From positions 1 through 42,538 of the forward strand of contig MHXM01000155.1 in the NCBI GenBank assembly GCA_001825565.1: DNA of 42,538 bases, read 5' to 3'. A program made the position numbers and the translations under genes. The stretch comes from Desulfuromonadaceae bacterium GWC2_58_13. GTDB lineage: Bacteria; Desulfobacterota; Desulfuromonadia; Desulfuromonadales; Trichloromonadaceae. Positions 1-8,999 of the stretch are shown here, piece after piece; the stretch's first letter is position 1, and each line of letters opens with the position of its first letter. The notes beneath the pieces are model-generated. The model was not told the origin of the DNA, did no database searches, and saw nothing but the letters and a program-made list of their open reading frames with translations.

Positions 1-20
1 AATGCGCTTACATCTGTCAT
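1..20 (-). CDS. Possible first codons of a truncated gene running off the left edge (position fits flgD, hook-cap protein)
   Basis: Minus-strand ATG at 20 reads MTDVSA and runs off the window; it lies downstream of fliK, where flgD is common. Only 6 codons are visible. Confidence 0.3.
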
Positions 21-161
21 GATTTCGACACTCCCTTCAATCCGACACCCTGAGTTTCATTCCCAGGATAACTCTTCTTGTTGACTTCCTTATCGGAACC
101 CTCCGAAGAAGTCTTTAGCTGTCTTTTCATTGACGCCCATTTTTCTCCAAATCCCCGCGCC

Positions 162-204
162 AACGAAAACCCCCCCCGTCTGCAACCAGAGGGGGGGGAA
201 AACC
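162..204 (-). terminator. Hairpin with C8/G8 arms downstream of fliK, likely rho-independent terminator
   Basis: AAAACCCCCCCCgTCTgcaaccAGAGGGGGGGGAAAACC: 8+3 bp stem, U-tract on the minus strand, about 34 bp past the fliK stop. Confidence 0.6.
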
Positions 205-231
205 AATCACCGAAAATTCATCGCCGGTCAG

Positions 232-2208
232 TTAAATCCGCAGGTTGATGCTCCCGGATCGACCGGCGGAAAGGGGAACGACCGGAAGTTCGACGGCGCC
301 TTCATCGTCGTCCCGCAGTGACGCCCGGCTCGCGTATCGGGTGGTCGACGCCGACTGCCGAGGGTCTTGGTAAAAACCCTTGCCGCCCTGTTGCGGAGAA
401 TCGGAACTGACCTGCACATGCTCCAGCTTCAAACCCTGCTGCTCAAAGGCATCGCGCAGTTTCGGCAGATACTTTTCCAGAACATCGTGCACCTGCTGAC
501 TCTGGGCATGCAGCTGAATCCGCACCCGATCCCCTTCGACCACCATTTCCAGTTTGACCTGCCCCAACTCCTCGGGATACAGCTTCATGGTGATCCGACT
601 GTGCCGTTCGCCGTCGACCATGGAAATCCGGCTGGCGACCTGCTGATAAATATTTTCCTCGGCAACGGGAAGAGGTGCCGACTGGCCCGTCGTCGCGGAC
701 GGGGTGGCGAAGGTTGAGGCCGGAGGCAGGGTCTGACTGCCGCCAACGGCCAGGGGCGCCGCGCCGCCAAACGGTTGCTGGCCAGCGGCCAGGGAACCCG
801 TCTCGCGCGGCAACCCGGCGGACTCGGATTCGACAAACGCTTTTATCGGTCCTTCATTGCCGACCCGCGAGAGTGTCGCTTCCGGATCTGGAACCAGACC
901 CTCGACGGTCGCCGCCACCGGTTCCGCCGAAACGGTCGGTGCGGAAATTTTCGGCGCGGATTCCGGAATCGGCGCCGAAAAAGTCTTTTCCCCCAGTAAT
1001 TGGGCAAAGCGCCGATCGGAGGTATCGCCGGCCGTAGCCATCTTGGCCCAAAGAGGTTTTTTGGCTGGAATGGCGGCCTGGGTCTGGATTCTCTCGGCGG
1101 TCGCGGCCGTTACGATCCCGGCACCGTCGGAAACAAGCGGATTGACCAACGGCTTGGCCGTCGGAGCGGACGTCTGCAGCGACTCGACCTCCGCCTTGCC
1201 GTCAACCAGGGGAAGCGCACCGGTCGCCGGCGGTTGTCCCTGACGTTCGGTGATAATTCCGGATCTCGGTTGTGGTTCGGCGGCGGCAACGGTAGTTTTC
1301 CGGGAGTCTTTCAGGGGCTCCGCCGGTTGCGGAGCTTCGATTCCGGCAGACGGCAGCGGCGGGACATCCGTGGTCGATTGGGCCTGGACCGGTTGCTCGA
1401 CCGCCGCGACGGACGGCACAACCGGGGCGACACCGGTATTTTTCGCCCCGTCAACGTCCGTCGACACAATAGTAGCCGGAACGGCATCGGTCCGCGCCGC
1501 TGTCGCCGAAATTGACGATTCGGCCGGCAATCCGGTCGAATCCTTCGCCGCAACAGCCGCGAAGCCCCTCTCGACGGGCAACCCGGCGCCATCGGCCGCC
1601 GGATCGGATTGAACACGGGGTTGAACCGGATCGCCATCCACCTCGGCGACCGGAACCAGATCTGCTGAATTGTCGATCAGGGGGGAGAGTTTTGCACCTT
1701 CCACCGGCCCGGAATCGGCCAGCAGCTCAGGCACTGGAACCACCATGAGGTCGGCCGGACTCAAGGGTGGTTGGACCGGATTCGGCGCGGATTCAGCCAC
1801 GGGGAGCATGTCGAGGACCGGTGCCGGCGCTTCTCCAAAATCGGGCAAAGAGGCATTTTCGACCGGTTCCATGGGCGCATCGACATTGACATCGGTGGCG
1901 AAGGCGGTCTTCCCGGGGGGTTGGGCGGGTTCCGGATCGGGTCGATCCGTTACGTCCGGAGATGCGGTTTCTTGCGGGGAGCGATCCGAAGGTTCACCCT
2001 CCCGAGGCGGTGCTTCGCGGGTCTTCTTTCCGCCGGCCTGCCTTTCGGGACGATGGGCCGGTTCGGAAACGGCAGGCGTTTGCGAAGAGCGGGATTGTTC
2101 CTGCTGCCGCAACGAACTGGCGAAGTCATCGCTCTTTTCCGGAGCGGAACTTCCCCCCCGGCTCGACACGGGCAGTAAACTTTCCACATTCAGTGGGGAG
2201 ATCTGCAT
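232..2208 (-). CDS. fliK: Flagellar hook-length control protein FliK
   Basis: Long Pro/Ala-rich N-terminus; C-terminal Flg_hook-type segment (ITMKLYPEELGQVKLEMVVEGDRVRIQLHAQSQQVHDVLEKYLPKLRDAFEQQGL); operon context. Confidence 0.9.
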   Translation of the reverse strand: MQISPLNVESLLPVSSRGGSSAPEKSDDFASSLRQQEQSRSSQTPAVSEPAHRPERQAGGKKTREAPPREGEPSDRSPQETASPDVTDRPDPEPAQPPGKTAFATDVNVDAPMEPVENASLPDFGEAPAPVLDMLPVAESAPNPVQPPLSPADLMVVPVPELLADSGPVEGAKLSPLIDNSADLVPVAEVDGDPVQPRVQSDPAADGAGLPVERGFAAVAAKDSTGLPAESSISATAARTDAVPATIVSTDVDGAKNTGVAPVVPSVAAVEQPVQAQSTTDVPPLPSAGIEAPQPAEPLKDSRKTTVAAAEPQPRSGIITERQGQPPATGALPLVDGKAEVESLQTSAPTAKPLVNPLVSDGAGIVTAATAERIQTQAAIPAKKPLWAKMATAGDTSDRRFAQLLGEKTFSAPIPESAPKISAPTVSAEPVAATVEGLVPDPEATLSRVGNEGPIKAFVESESAGLPRETGSLAAGQQPFGGAAPLAVGGSQTLPPASTFATPSATTGQSAPLPVAEENIYQQVASRISMVDGERHSRITMKLYPEELGQVKLEMVVEGDRVRIQLHAQSQQVHDVLEKYLPKLRDAFEQQGLKLEHVQVSSDSPQQGGKGFYQDPRQSASTTRYASRASLRDDDEGAVELPVVPLSAGRSGSINLRI

Positions 2209-2243
2209 TGCTGGCTCATCCTTTCGGAGAAATAGAGCCCAGA

Positions 2244-2771
2244 TCAGTCTTCAACGAGGGTTGAATAGGCGACGCTCAGCTTGGTGGCTTTTTCTTCAGG
2301 CATGTTGCCGAGCAGCTGACCCGCCATCTTGGATTTAATTCCAGAGAGGATCTGCACCGCCAGCTCCTGATCGAGTTCGGCCAGCAGAGCCGCCCCGCGG
2401 GCGGGCTCCATTTTTTCATACATCTTGCTGAGAGCCTGAATCCGCTGGGTCTCAACCTCGTTTTTTTTCTCCAGGAGTCTGCGGAGTTCATCCCTCACAT
2501 CCTGGAGCTGGGTTAACTTCTTATCGACCTCCCCGGCCAATGTCTTTAGCTCTATCTCTTTAAGGTCCAGATTTTTTTCTTTTTTGGCATAGGCTTCCTG
2601 CAACTGGGCGCGCTCCTGCTGCAGGGCAAACAAGATCCGCCGCTGTTCGACCGAGTCGATACTGGCAACGGCTTCCCCATCGGGCTCTTCACCACCCGCC
2701 GTGACGCTGACGTCAGTAACGAGACTGGCCACAAAAACCAGCAGGAGCAAATACGTTTTCCAGGTTCTCAT
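2244..2771 (-). CDS. MotE-like periplasmic/coiled-coil protein (MgtE_N-like C-terminus) in flagellar operon
   Basis: Start trimmed from 2849 to the M of MRTWKTYLLLLVFVASLV (signal-like); coiled coil; KMYEKMEPARGAALLAELDQELAVQILSGIKSKMAGQLLGNMPEEKA is MotE/MgtE_N-like. Confidence 0.7.
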   Translation of the reverse strand: MRTWKTYLLLLVFVASLVTDVSVTAGGEEPDGEAVASIDSVEQRRILFALQQERAQLQEAYAKKEKNLDLKEIELKTLAGEVDKKLTQLQDVRDELRRLLEKKNEVETQRIQALSKMYEKMEPARGAALLAELDQELAVQILSGIKSKMAGQLLGNMPEEKATKLSVAYSTLVED

Positions 2772-2775
2772 AAAC

Positions 2776-3207
2776 TTACCTCTTGAAATGCTGAACGGCG
2801 ATTTCATCGAGCTGGATCGCCTCTTGATGCCGGGCCAGCGCCTGTTCATCGAGCAGATGCTTCTCTTTCAGCTTCTCAAGCAACCTGCGCTCCTGGCTGG
2901 CCTTGCACAGGGCCTGCCGACGACACTCCAGCTCTTCGCGGGCCGCTTCCCATTGTTCCACCAGCGAAGCCAGAATCGTCAGGGTATGATCGATATGGTT
3001 GCTGTACAGGACAAATTCCTGGGCCGAAAGTCCCAGTCGCTGCTGCACCTCGAACTCTTCATGCAGCTTGGACAGCTCCAGCCGTTTTTCGGCAAGACGG
3101 TCCAGCAATACGCATTCTTTCTGCTGCGCCGCCGCATGCGCCTGTTGGGCCAGGCTTTCAAGGCGTTCACGGTGATTGAGAACGGTCTGTAACTTGAATT
3201 TTCCCAT
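2776..3207 (-). CDS. fliJ: Flagellar export protein FliJ
   Basis: Coiled-coil protein of 143 aa starting MGKFKLQTVLNHRERLE, directly downstream of fliI. Confidence 0.85.
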   Translation of the reverse strand: MGKFKLQTVLNHRERLESLAQQAHAAAQQKECVLLDRLAEKRLELSKLHEEFEVQQRLGLSAQEFVLYSNHIDHTLTILASLVEQWEAAREELECRRQALCKASQERRLLEKLKEKHLLDEQALARHQEAIQLDEIAVQHFKR

Positions 3208-3221
3208 CGGTCACTTGACGC

Positions 3222-4529
3222 TCAGTCGAGACCAAGCCCCTTGAGTTGGGCCAAGGTCGTTGTCATATCGAACCATTCACCCATTTCCTGACGCAGAAAC
3301 TGATTAATCGCCTCTATTTTAACCACAGCCTTGTCAATCCGGGGGTTACTCCCGGAGACATAGGCCCCGATGTTGATGAGATCTTCGGCTTCACGGTAGG
3401 TGGCGAGAATTTCCCGCAGCCGACCGCTTCGCTTGAAATGCTCCGGCTCGACGATGTCGCGCATGACGCGGCTGGCCGAATTGAGGATATCGATCGCCGG
3501 ATAATGATTGCGGGCGGCCAGTTGGCGGGAGAGGACGATGTGCCCATCGAGAATGGACCGAACCGCGTCGGCGATCGGCTCGTTCATATCATCGCCATCG
3601 ACCAGCACGGTATAGAGGCCGGTGATGCTGCCGCCGGCCTTGAAACTGCCGGCCCGCTCAAGCAGCTTGGGTAGGGTGGCGAACACCGAGGGGGTATATC
3701 CCTTGGTGGTTGGCGGTTCGCCAATGGCCAGGCCGACCTCGCGCATGGCCATGGCAAAACGGGTCGCCGAGTCCATCATCAGCAGGACGCTTTTGCCCTG
3801 GGCGCAAAAATGCTCGGCGATCGTGGTCGCGACGAAGGCGCCGCGCATCCGCAGCAAGGGAGATTGGTCCGAAGTGGCCACCACCACGACGGAGCGGGCC
3901 AGACCTTCGGGACCGAGGTCGCGCTCGATGAATTCTCCGACCTCGCGGCCACGCTCGCCGATCAGGGCAATCACGTTGACATCGGCCCGGGCGAACCGGG
4001 CCATGGTTCCGAGCAGTACGCTCTTGCCCACCCCGGAGCCGGCCATGATCCCCATTCTCTGCCCCATGCCGCAGGTCAGCATGGCATTGATGGAACGAAC
4101 CCCTAGATCGAGATGTTGTCGGATCTTGCGACGCTCCATGGGCCCGGCGGGGAGAGCATAGATCGGCATTTCATGCTCGAGGTCGGGCAGCGGCGGGCCA
4201 TCGATCGGCTCGCCCATGGCATTCACCACCCGGCCCAGCAGACCGTCGCCAACCCGTTGGGTGGCGCTGCTGCGGCAAACCTGGATCAGACTCCCCGGCC
4301 CCAGTCCGCGCAGCTCGCCGAGAGGCATCAGCAAGGCCCGCGAATCGCGAAACCCGACCACTTCGGCCGGGACAGCGGGCCCGCCATCCTTCGGCGTCAA
4401 TTGGCAAAGGGTTCCCACCGAGGCATCGGGACAATATCCCTCCACCACCAGGCCGACGATATTGGTTACCTTCCCCCTGACCCGCAGGGTATTGAGCCCC
4501 TTGAGTTCGCCGACCAGATGCTGCATCAA
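3222..4529 (-). CDS. fliI: Flagellum-specific ATP synthase FliI
   Basis: Walker A GSGVGKSVLLGTMAR; ALIGERGREVGEFIERDLG; FliI/YscN family. Confidence 0.96.
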   Translation of the reverse strand: MMQHLVGELKGLNTLRVRGKVTNIVGLVVEGYCPDASVGTLCQLTPKDGGPAVPAEVVGFRDSRALLMPLGELRGLGPGSLIQVCRSSATQRVGDGLLGRVVNAMGEPIDGPPLPDLEHEMPIYALPAGPMERRKIRQHLDLGVRSINAMLTCGMGQRMGIMAGSGVGKSVLLGTMARFARADVNVIALIGERGREVGEFIERDLGPEGLARSVVVVATSDQSPLLRMRGAFVATTIAEHFCAQGKSVLLMMDSATRFAMAMREVGLAIGEPPTTKGYTPSVFATLPKLLERAGSFKAGGSITGLYTVLVDGDDMNEPIADAVRSILDGHIVLSRQLAARNHYPAIDILNSASRVMRDIVEPEHFKRSGRLREILATYREAEDLINIGAYVSGSNPRIDKAVVKIEAINQFLRQEMGEWFDMTTTLAQLKGLGLD

Positions 4530-5197
4530 CTCCCTCCCGCGGCTTTGATGATCTTCGAGCGGATTTCTTCCAGCTGACTTTCGATGGTGGCATCCACTTC
4601 ACCCAATTCCGACTCCACCAGACAGCCGCCGCGGGCAATGCTTTCGTCGGGCTCGACCGTGATATTCTTCAGCCCACTGATACTGGCCAGCATCAATGGT
4701 TTTTTCTCCATCACCATCGCCAGGTCGTCGGGATGGACCTTGACGTGGTAGACATCGGAATCGACCGACGCCTGCAGCGCCTTGACAATGGTGTGATGAA
4801 TGATTTCGGGATTCAGGGACACGACGCAGGGAATGATCTGCTCGACGATGGCCAGAACCAGGCGTAGCATGTCGTCGGAGCTGTTCTTCAGAATCGATCC
4901 CCGCAACTGGCTGAGTTCTTCAAGGGCTATGGAAAATGCCTTGGTTGTCTCGCCAAAACGCTTTTCCGCCTTTTCCGTTCCCTCGCGCTTGCCGAGCAGA
5001 TAGGCTTCCTCAATTTTGGCTTCCAGGGCCAGCCCACCGACGGTTGCAGCCGCACCGGCCATCGCCATGGGTACGGGTTGGTTGCGAAACAGGGCTTCGC
5101 CGGGAACAACGCCACCGCCATCGCTGGAAAAATCAACAAAACGCAGCAATTGCAGATTCTGGCATTCATCGTTTTTATAAATTTTAGACCAGGACAT
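4526..5197 (-). CDS. fliH: Flagellar assembly protein FliH
   Basis: Start trimmed to MSWSKIYK; FliH C-terminal pattern (VALAIVEQIIPCVVSLNPEIIHHTIVKAL / VEPDESIARGGCLVESELGEVDATIESQLEEI); overlaps fliI and fliG ends. Confidence 0.9.
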   Translation of the reverse strand: MSWSKIYKNDECQNLQLLRFVDFSSDGGGVVPGEALFRNQPVPMAMAGAAATVGGLALEAKIEEAYLLGKREGTEKAEKRFGETTKAFSIALEELSQLRGSILKNSSDDMLRLVLAIVEQIIPCVVSLNPEIIHHTIVKALQASVDSDVYHVKVHPDDLAMVMEKKPLMLASISGLKNITVEPDESIARGGCLVESELGEVDATIESQLEEIRSKIIKAAGGS

Positions 5198-6200
5198 CGG
5201 AGACCCCCCTTCCCGGGATAACAACCTTACCTTCTTCCTCCAGCTTCAAGGCAACCTGGATGATCTCCTGCTGGGCCACTTCGACATCGGCGAGGCGCAC
5301 CGGCGCCATGGCGGCCATGTCTTCCTTGATCATATCCACCGCCCGGCTGGAAATATTGGCGAACAATTTGTTGACCAATTCTTCGGATGCCGTCTTGAGC
5401 GCCACCACCAGGGTATCGTTGTTGACCTCGCGCAGAACCGCCTGAAGTCCGCGGCCGTCGATGTAGACCAGGTCGTCGAAAACAAACATCTTGCGCCGGA
5501 TGATTTCGGCCAGTTCGGCATCGCTCTCCTCGATCATGCTGAGGATCATCTTATCCTTGCCCTTCTTCATCCGGCCCAGGATATCCACCACCTTGTCAAC
5601 CCCGCCGACCTGCTGCTGTTCGCTATCGACCACGGCGCCGATTTCTCGCCGCAACGACTCTTCTATGTCATTGAGCACCTCGGGGGACACCTTGTCGATC
5701 TTGGCCATCCGAAACACCACTTCGGCCCGGAAAATTTCGCTGAACCCCTCAAGAACCTTGCTGGTATGCTCGGGAGTCTGGGTCGAAAGAATCAGCGCGA
5801 CGGTCTGCGGATGCTCATTTTCGAGAATGCCGGCCACCATCCTCGGCTCCATCATGGCAATGGTTTCCAGCGGCCGGAAACTGGCGCCCGCAGCCAGCTG
5901 ATCCATCAAAGAAGTTTTGCGATCCTTGTTGCTGCCGCTGGAAATGGCCTTGCGGACGAATTCGTCGCCCCGGACGAAAAGACCGGCCAACTCTTCTTCG
6001 GCCTTGAGAAAATGGTCGATAACCTGCTTGGCGACATCGGCGGGCACGTGTTCGATCGCCATCATGCAGCGGCTGATTTTTCGCACTTCGCTGTCATCCA
6101 GACGTTCGAAAATTCGCGCCGTCGCTTCTTCTCCGAGACAAAAGAGCAGCATGGCCGCCCGTTCGACTCCGGACAGGCGTGATAACAGTCCCGATCCCAT
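5184..6200 (-). CDS. fliG: Flagellar motor switch protein FliG
   Basis: LSGVERAAMLLFCLGEEATARIFERL; NEHPQTVALILS; MFVFDDLVYIDGRGLQAVLREV. Confidence 0.97.
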   Translation of the reverse strand: MGSGLLSRLSGVERAAMLLFCLGEEATARIFERLDDSEVRKISRCMMAIEHVPADVAKQVIDHFLKAEEELAGLFVRGDEFVRKAISSGSNKDRKTSLMDQLAAGASFRPLETIAMMEPRMVAGILENEHPQTVALILSTQTPEHTSKVLEGFSEIFRAEVVFRMAKIDKVSPEVLNDIEESLRREIGAVVDSEQQQVGGVDKVVDILGRMKKGKDKMILSMIEESDAELAEIIRRKMFVFDDLVYIDGRGLQAVLREVNNDTLVVALKTASEELVNKLFANISSRAVDMIKEDMAAMAPVRLADVEVAQQEIIQVALKLEEEGKVVIPGRGVSDVLV

Positions 6201-6201
6201 A

Positions 6202-7743
6202 TCAGCTCTCTCTCAGCCAGGACTTGATGATCTGGGCAAACGCGCCCTGTTCCTGCAGGGCCAGTTCCCGCAACCGCTGTGCCGGATCGGCTTGGATCCT
6301 CGGCATCGACTCCGGCCGATTCAGCTCGGCCTCCAGTTCTTCCACGGTCTTCATCGGCATGGCAATCTGGCTGGAACCCTGTAGGGTTTTCAGCATCGGC
6401 CGGGCCAGCAGGACGTACAGGAGAATGGCGCCCACAACCAGCAATCCGTATTTGACGAACGGAACATATTCGTAATAGCTGGGAGTCGAAGCGGTTTCGG
6501 TTTCGGCCATTTCGAATAGGGCGTTTTCAAACGGCATCGAGCTGATTTCAAGTTTATCGCCACGGGTCGCGTCGATGCCGAGGGCACTGCTGACCATATT
6601 GCGAATCGACTGCAATTCTTTTTCGCTGCGCGGCTCCTGTCCTTCGCCACCGGCGCCCGGCCGGTCGGCGACCAGAACCGCAACCGAAAGCTGATTGAGG
6701 GTCCCGACCGGAAACACCTTGTGATTGATCACTTTGCTAATTTCATAATTGATGGTTTCATCGCTACGGTTGGAAGACGTCGAACCGCTGCTGGGCGCCG
6801 ACTCCCCGAGGTTGGACTGAACCCCCGGAACGCCCCCGGCGGTCAATCCGCCCGATTTTTCCTGGGTGCTCTGTTCGCTGCGCACGGCGGTCTTGTCGGG
6901 GTCGAAGCTCTCTTCGGTCTGTTCATGCTGGAGAAAATCGAGGGAGGCGGTCACCCGCACCACCGAGTTGCCGGCGCCAAGGGCGTGATCGAGCAGCGAC
7001 TGGGCACGGCTTTCCAGACGACGTTCAAGCGTCTGTTGATAATCGAGCATACCGGGAGTCATCGGTCCGGCCACTTCGTCGGAAGTATTCTTCGACAGAA
7101 TCCGGCCGCTGGAGTCGACCACCGTGACATTTTCAGCCTCGATCCCTTCGACACTGCCGGCGACCAGATGGATGATCCCCTGAATCTGACTCTCCTTGAG
7201 ATCCCGTCCGGAGGAAAGTTTCAGGATAACCGAAGCGCTGCCGGCCTTCTGCTGCTCGCGGAACAGCCGTTTTTCCGGCAGAGCCAGGTGAACCCGAGCG
7301 GCCTCAACCGGCGCCAGAGAGGATATGGTCCGGGAAAGCTCGCCCTGCTGAGCCCGCAGATAGTTGATCTTCTGGGCAAAATCCGTCATCCCGAAGCTCT
7401 GTTTGTCGAAGATTTCGAAACCGACTCCGCCGCCACGGGGCAGACCGGAACCGGCCAGCTCAATCCGGCTTTCGTAGACCTTATCCGCCGGAATATAAAC
7501 CGCCGTGCCGTTGCTTTCGATCCGGTAAGGAATCTTGCGCTCCTTCAACCATTCGATCACTTCGGCGGCATCGGCATTGTCCATGTGGGCAAACAGCAGA
7601 TTATAATCGGCCACTCGGGCCTGGAGAATGATCACGGCAAAGATGGCTGCGCAGATCAGCGCCGCGGCAACAAGGCTCAGCTTACGCGACAAAGGCCACT
7701 TGCCCACCGATTTCACCAAGCTTTTGTTCGTTGCATTTGCCAT
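6202..7743 (-). CDS. fliF: Flagellar M-ring protein FliF
   Basis: LSLVAAALICAAIFAVIILQ TM; RMxFP-like domain ERTISSLAPVEAARVHLALPEKRLF; second TM near C-terminus. Confidence 0.96.
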   Translation of the reverse strand: MANATNKSLVKSVGKWPLSRKLSLVAAALICAAIFAVIILQARVADYNLLFAHMDNADAAEVIEWLKERKIPYRIESNGTAVYIPADKVYESRIELAGSGLPRGGGVGFEIFDKQSFGMTDFAQKINYLRAQQGELSRTISSLAPVEAARVHLALPEKRLFREQQKAGSASVILKLSSGRDLKESQIQGIIHLVAGSVEGIEAENVTVVDSSGRILSKNTSDEVAGPMTPGMLDYQQTLERRLESRAQSLLDHALGAGNSVVRVTASLDFLQHEQTEESFDPDKTAVRSEQSTQEKSGGLTAGGVPGVQSNLGESAPSSGSTSSNRSDETINYEISKVINHKVFPVGTLNQLSVAVLVADRPGAGGEGQEPRSEKELQSIRNMVSSALGIDATRGDKLEISSMPFENALFEMAETETASTPSYYEYVPFVKYGLLVVGAILLYVLLARPMLKTLQGSSQIAMPMKTVEELEAELNRPESMPRIQADPAQRLRELALQEQGAFAQIIKSWLRES

Positions 7744-7804
7744 CTCGCTTATTTCTCCTTAACAAATACCGGCACAACCAGGGAAACTTCCATCCGGTTC
7801 AGGG

Positions 7805-8098
7805 TCAGATCTGCATCCGCATGATTTCTTGATAGGCCTCGAGAACCTTGTTGCGCATCTGGACGGCCAGCCGCAGGGAAATGTCGGCCTTTTCCATCGA
7901 TATCATGACCTCGTGCAGATTCTGCGACTCGCCGGTTTGCAATCTCTCGACCGCCTTATCCGCGTCAACCTGCGATCGATTGACGTCTTCGACGGCCGAT
8001 TTGAGCGCATCGGCAAAGCCTGCGGCGGCGGGTTTTTGTGCTGTGGCCAACGGCGTTCCGATGGATTGCAGGTGGGAGACCAGGGTGATGTCGCTCAT
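7805..8098 (-). CDS. fliE: Flagellar hook-basal body complex protein FliE
   Basis: 97 aa with VMISMEKADISLRLAVQMRNKVLEAYQEIMRMQI C-terminal signature. Confidence 0.95.
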   Translation of the reverse strand: MSDITLVSHLQSIGTPLATAQKPAAAGFADALKSAVEDVNRSQVDADKAVERLQTGESQNLHEVMISMEKADISLRLAVQMRNKVLEAYQEIMRMQI

Positions 8099-8105
8099 GG
8101 GTTAA

Positions 8106-8537
8106 TTACCTCCCTATTTCGAGGGCTTTCAAGGCCATCCGCTTGGCGGCCTTGATCGCGGTCACATTCGCTTCATACGCCCGAGTGGCGCTGGTCATGT
8201 CGACCATTTCGTCGAGCATGTTGACGTTCGGCATGGCTACATGCCCGTTGGCGTCCGCATCGGGGTGTGACGGATCATAAACTATCTTGGGCGGCGCGTT
8301 GCTGGTCTGGATGTTGGCGACCTCAACCGCTTGTACTGAACCTTTCAAGCTCTGTTCCAATTTTTGCGCAAAGGGGCTGTCGGTCGAACGAAAGACGACC
8401 TCACGTTTCCGATAAGGTCCCCCTTCCGGGGTTCTGGTCGTTTCGATATTGGCCAGATTGGAACTGATGGTGTTGAGCCTGATCTGCTGGGCCCGCAACG
8501 CCGAAGAACTGATTTTAAGAGAATCGAAAATATCCAT
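8106..8537 (-). CDS. flgC: Flagellar basal-body rod protein FlgC
   Basis: SSALRAQQIRLNTISSNLANIETTRTPEGGPYRKREVVF; C-terminal DMTSATRAYEANVTAIKAAKRMALKALEIGR. Confidence 0.96.
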   Translation of the reverse strand: MDIFDSLKISSSALRAQQIRLNTISSNLANIETTRTPEGGPYRKREVVFRSTDSPFAQKLEQSLKGSVQAVEVANIQTSNAPPKIVYDPSHPDADANGHVAMPNVNMLDEMVDMTSATRAYEANVTAIKAAKRMALKALEIGR

Positions 8538-8546
8538 TCATGCCTC

Positions 8547-8960
8547 CTATCTGCCATCCTGGGCCACATACTTGAGCAGACCGAGTTTTTTGCTGATTAA
8601 TTGGGTTGCCGTTTCGTATAGAATCTGGTTTTCCGCCAGTTCGGTCATCTCCTGCTCGAGATCGACTCCGTTGCGATCGCCAATGGCCGACTGGGCCGGC
8701 ATCCGCACAACCTTTCCCTGCACCGCTTCCAGGCCGCCGTTGCCAATCGGGAAAAATTCGGCATGGGTGGCAGCCTGACTTGCCAATGGGGTTTTCAACG
8801 CCTGCCTGAGACGTTCTTCAAATTCCAATCTGGCCGGAGCAAAGCCCGGGGTATCGGCATTGGCGATATTGGAGGCGAGAACATCCTGTTTCTGCTGGCG
8901 TAAATCCAACGTTTTTTCCAGCAAGCTGACGGTTCGATCGAAAATCCCCAGATTCGACAT
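8547..8960 (-). CDS. flgB: Flagellar basal-body rod protein FlgB
   Basis: LDLRQQKQDVLASNIANADTPGFAPARLEFEERL. Confidence 0.95.
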   Translation of the reverse strand: MSNLGIFDRTVSLLEKTLDLRQQKQDVLASNIANADTPGFAPARLEFEERLRQALKTPLASQAATHAEFFPIGNGGLEAVQGKVVRMPAQSAIGDRNGVDLEQEMTELAENQILYETATQLISKKLGLLKYVAQDGR

Positions 8961-8999
8961 TTATCTTCTCCTTGTCGCAGCTACGGGTACCCGTTGTTT

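Noticed and set aside
17-130. 37-aa minus-strand ORF (MKRQLKTSSEGSDKEVNKKSYPGNETQGVGLKGVSKS) overlapping the next ATG by ATGA
   Set aside because: Short, charged, no recognisable feature; cannot be distinguished from chance, though the ATGA overlap is worth noting if homologues exist.
1670-2338. 222-aa plus-strand ORF antisense to fliK, and other long ORFs in fliK antisense frames
   Set aside because: Low-complexity Ser/Gly/Arg composition typical of antisense shadows of GC-rich genes; no family features.
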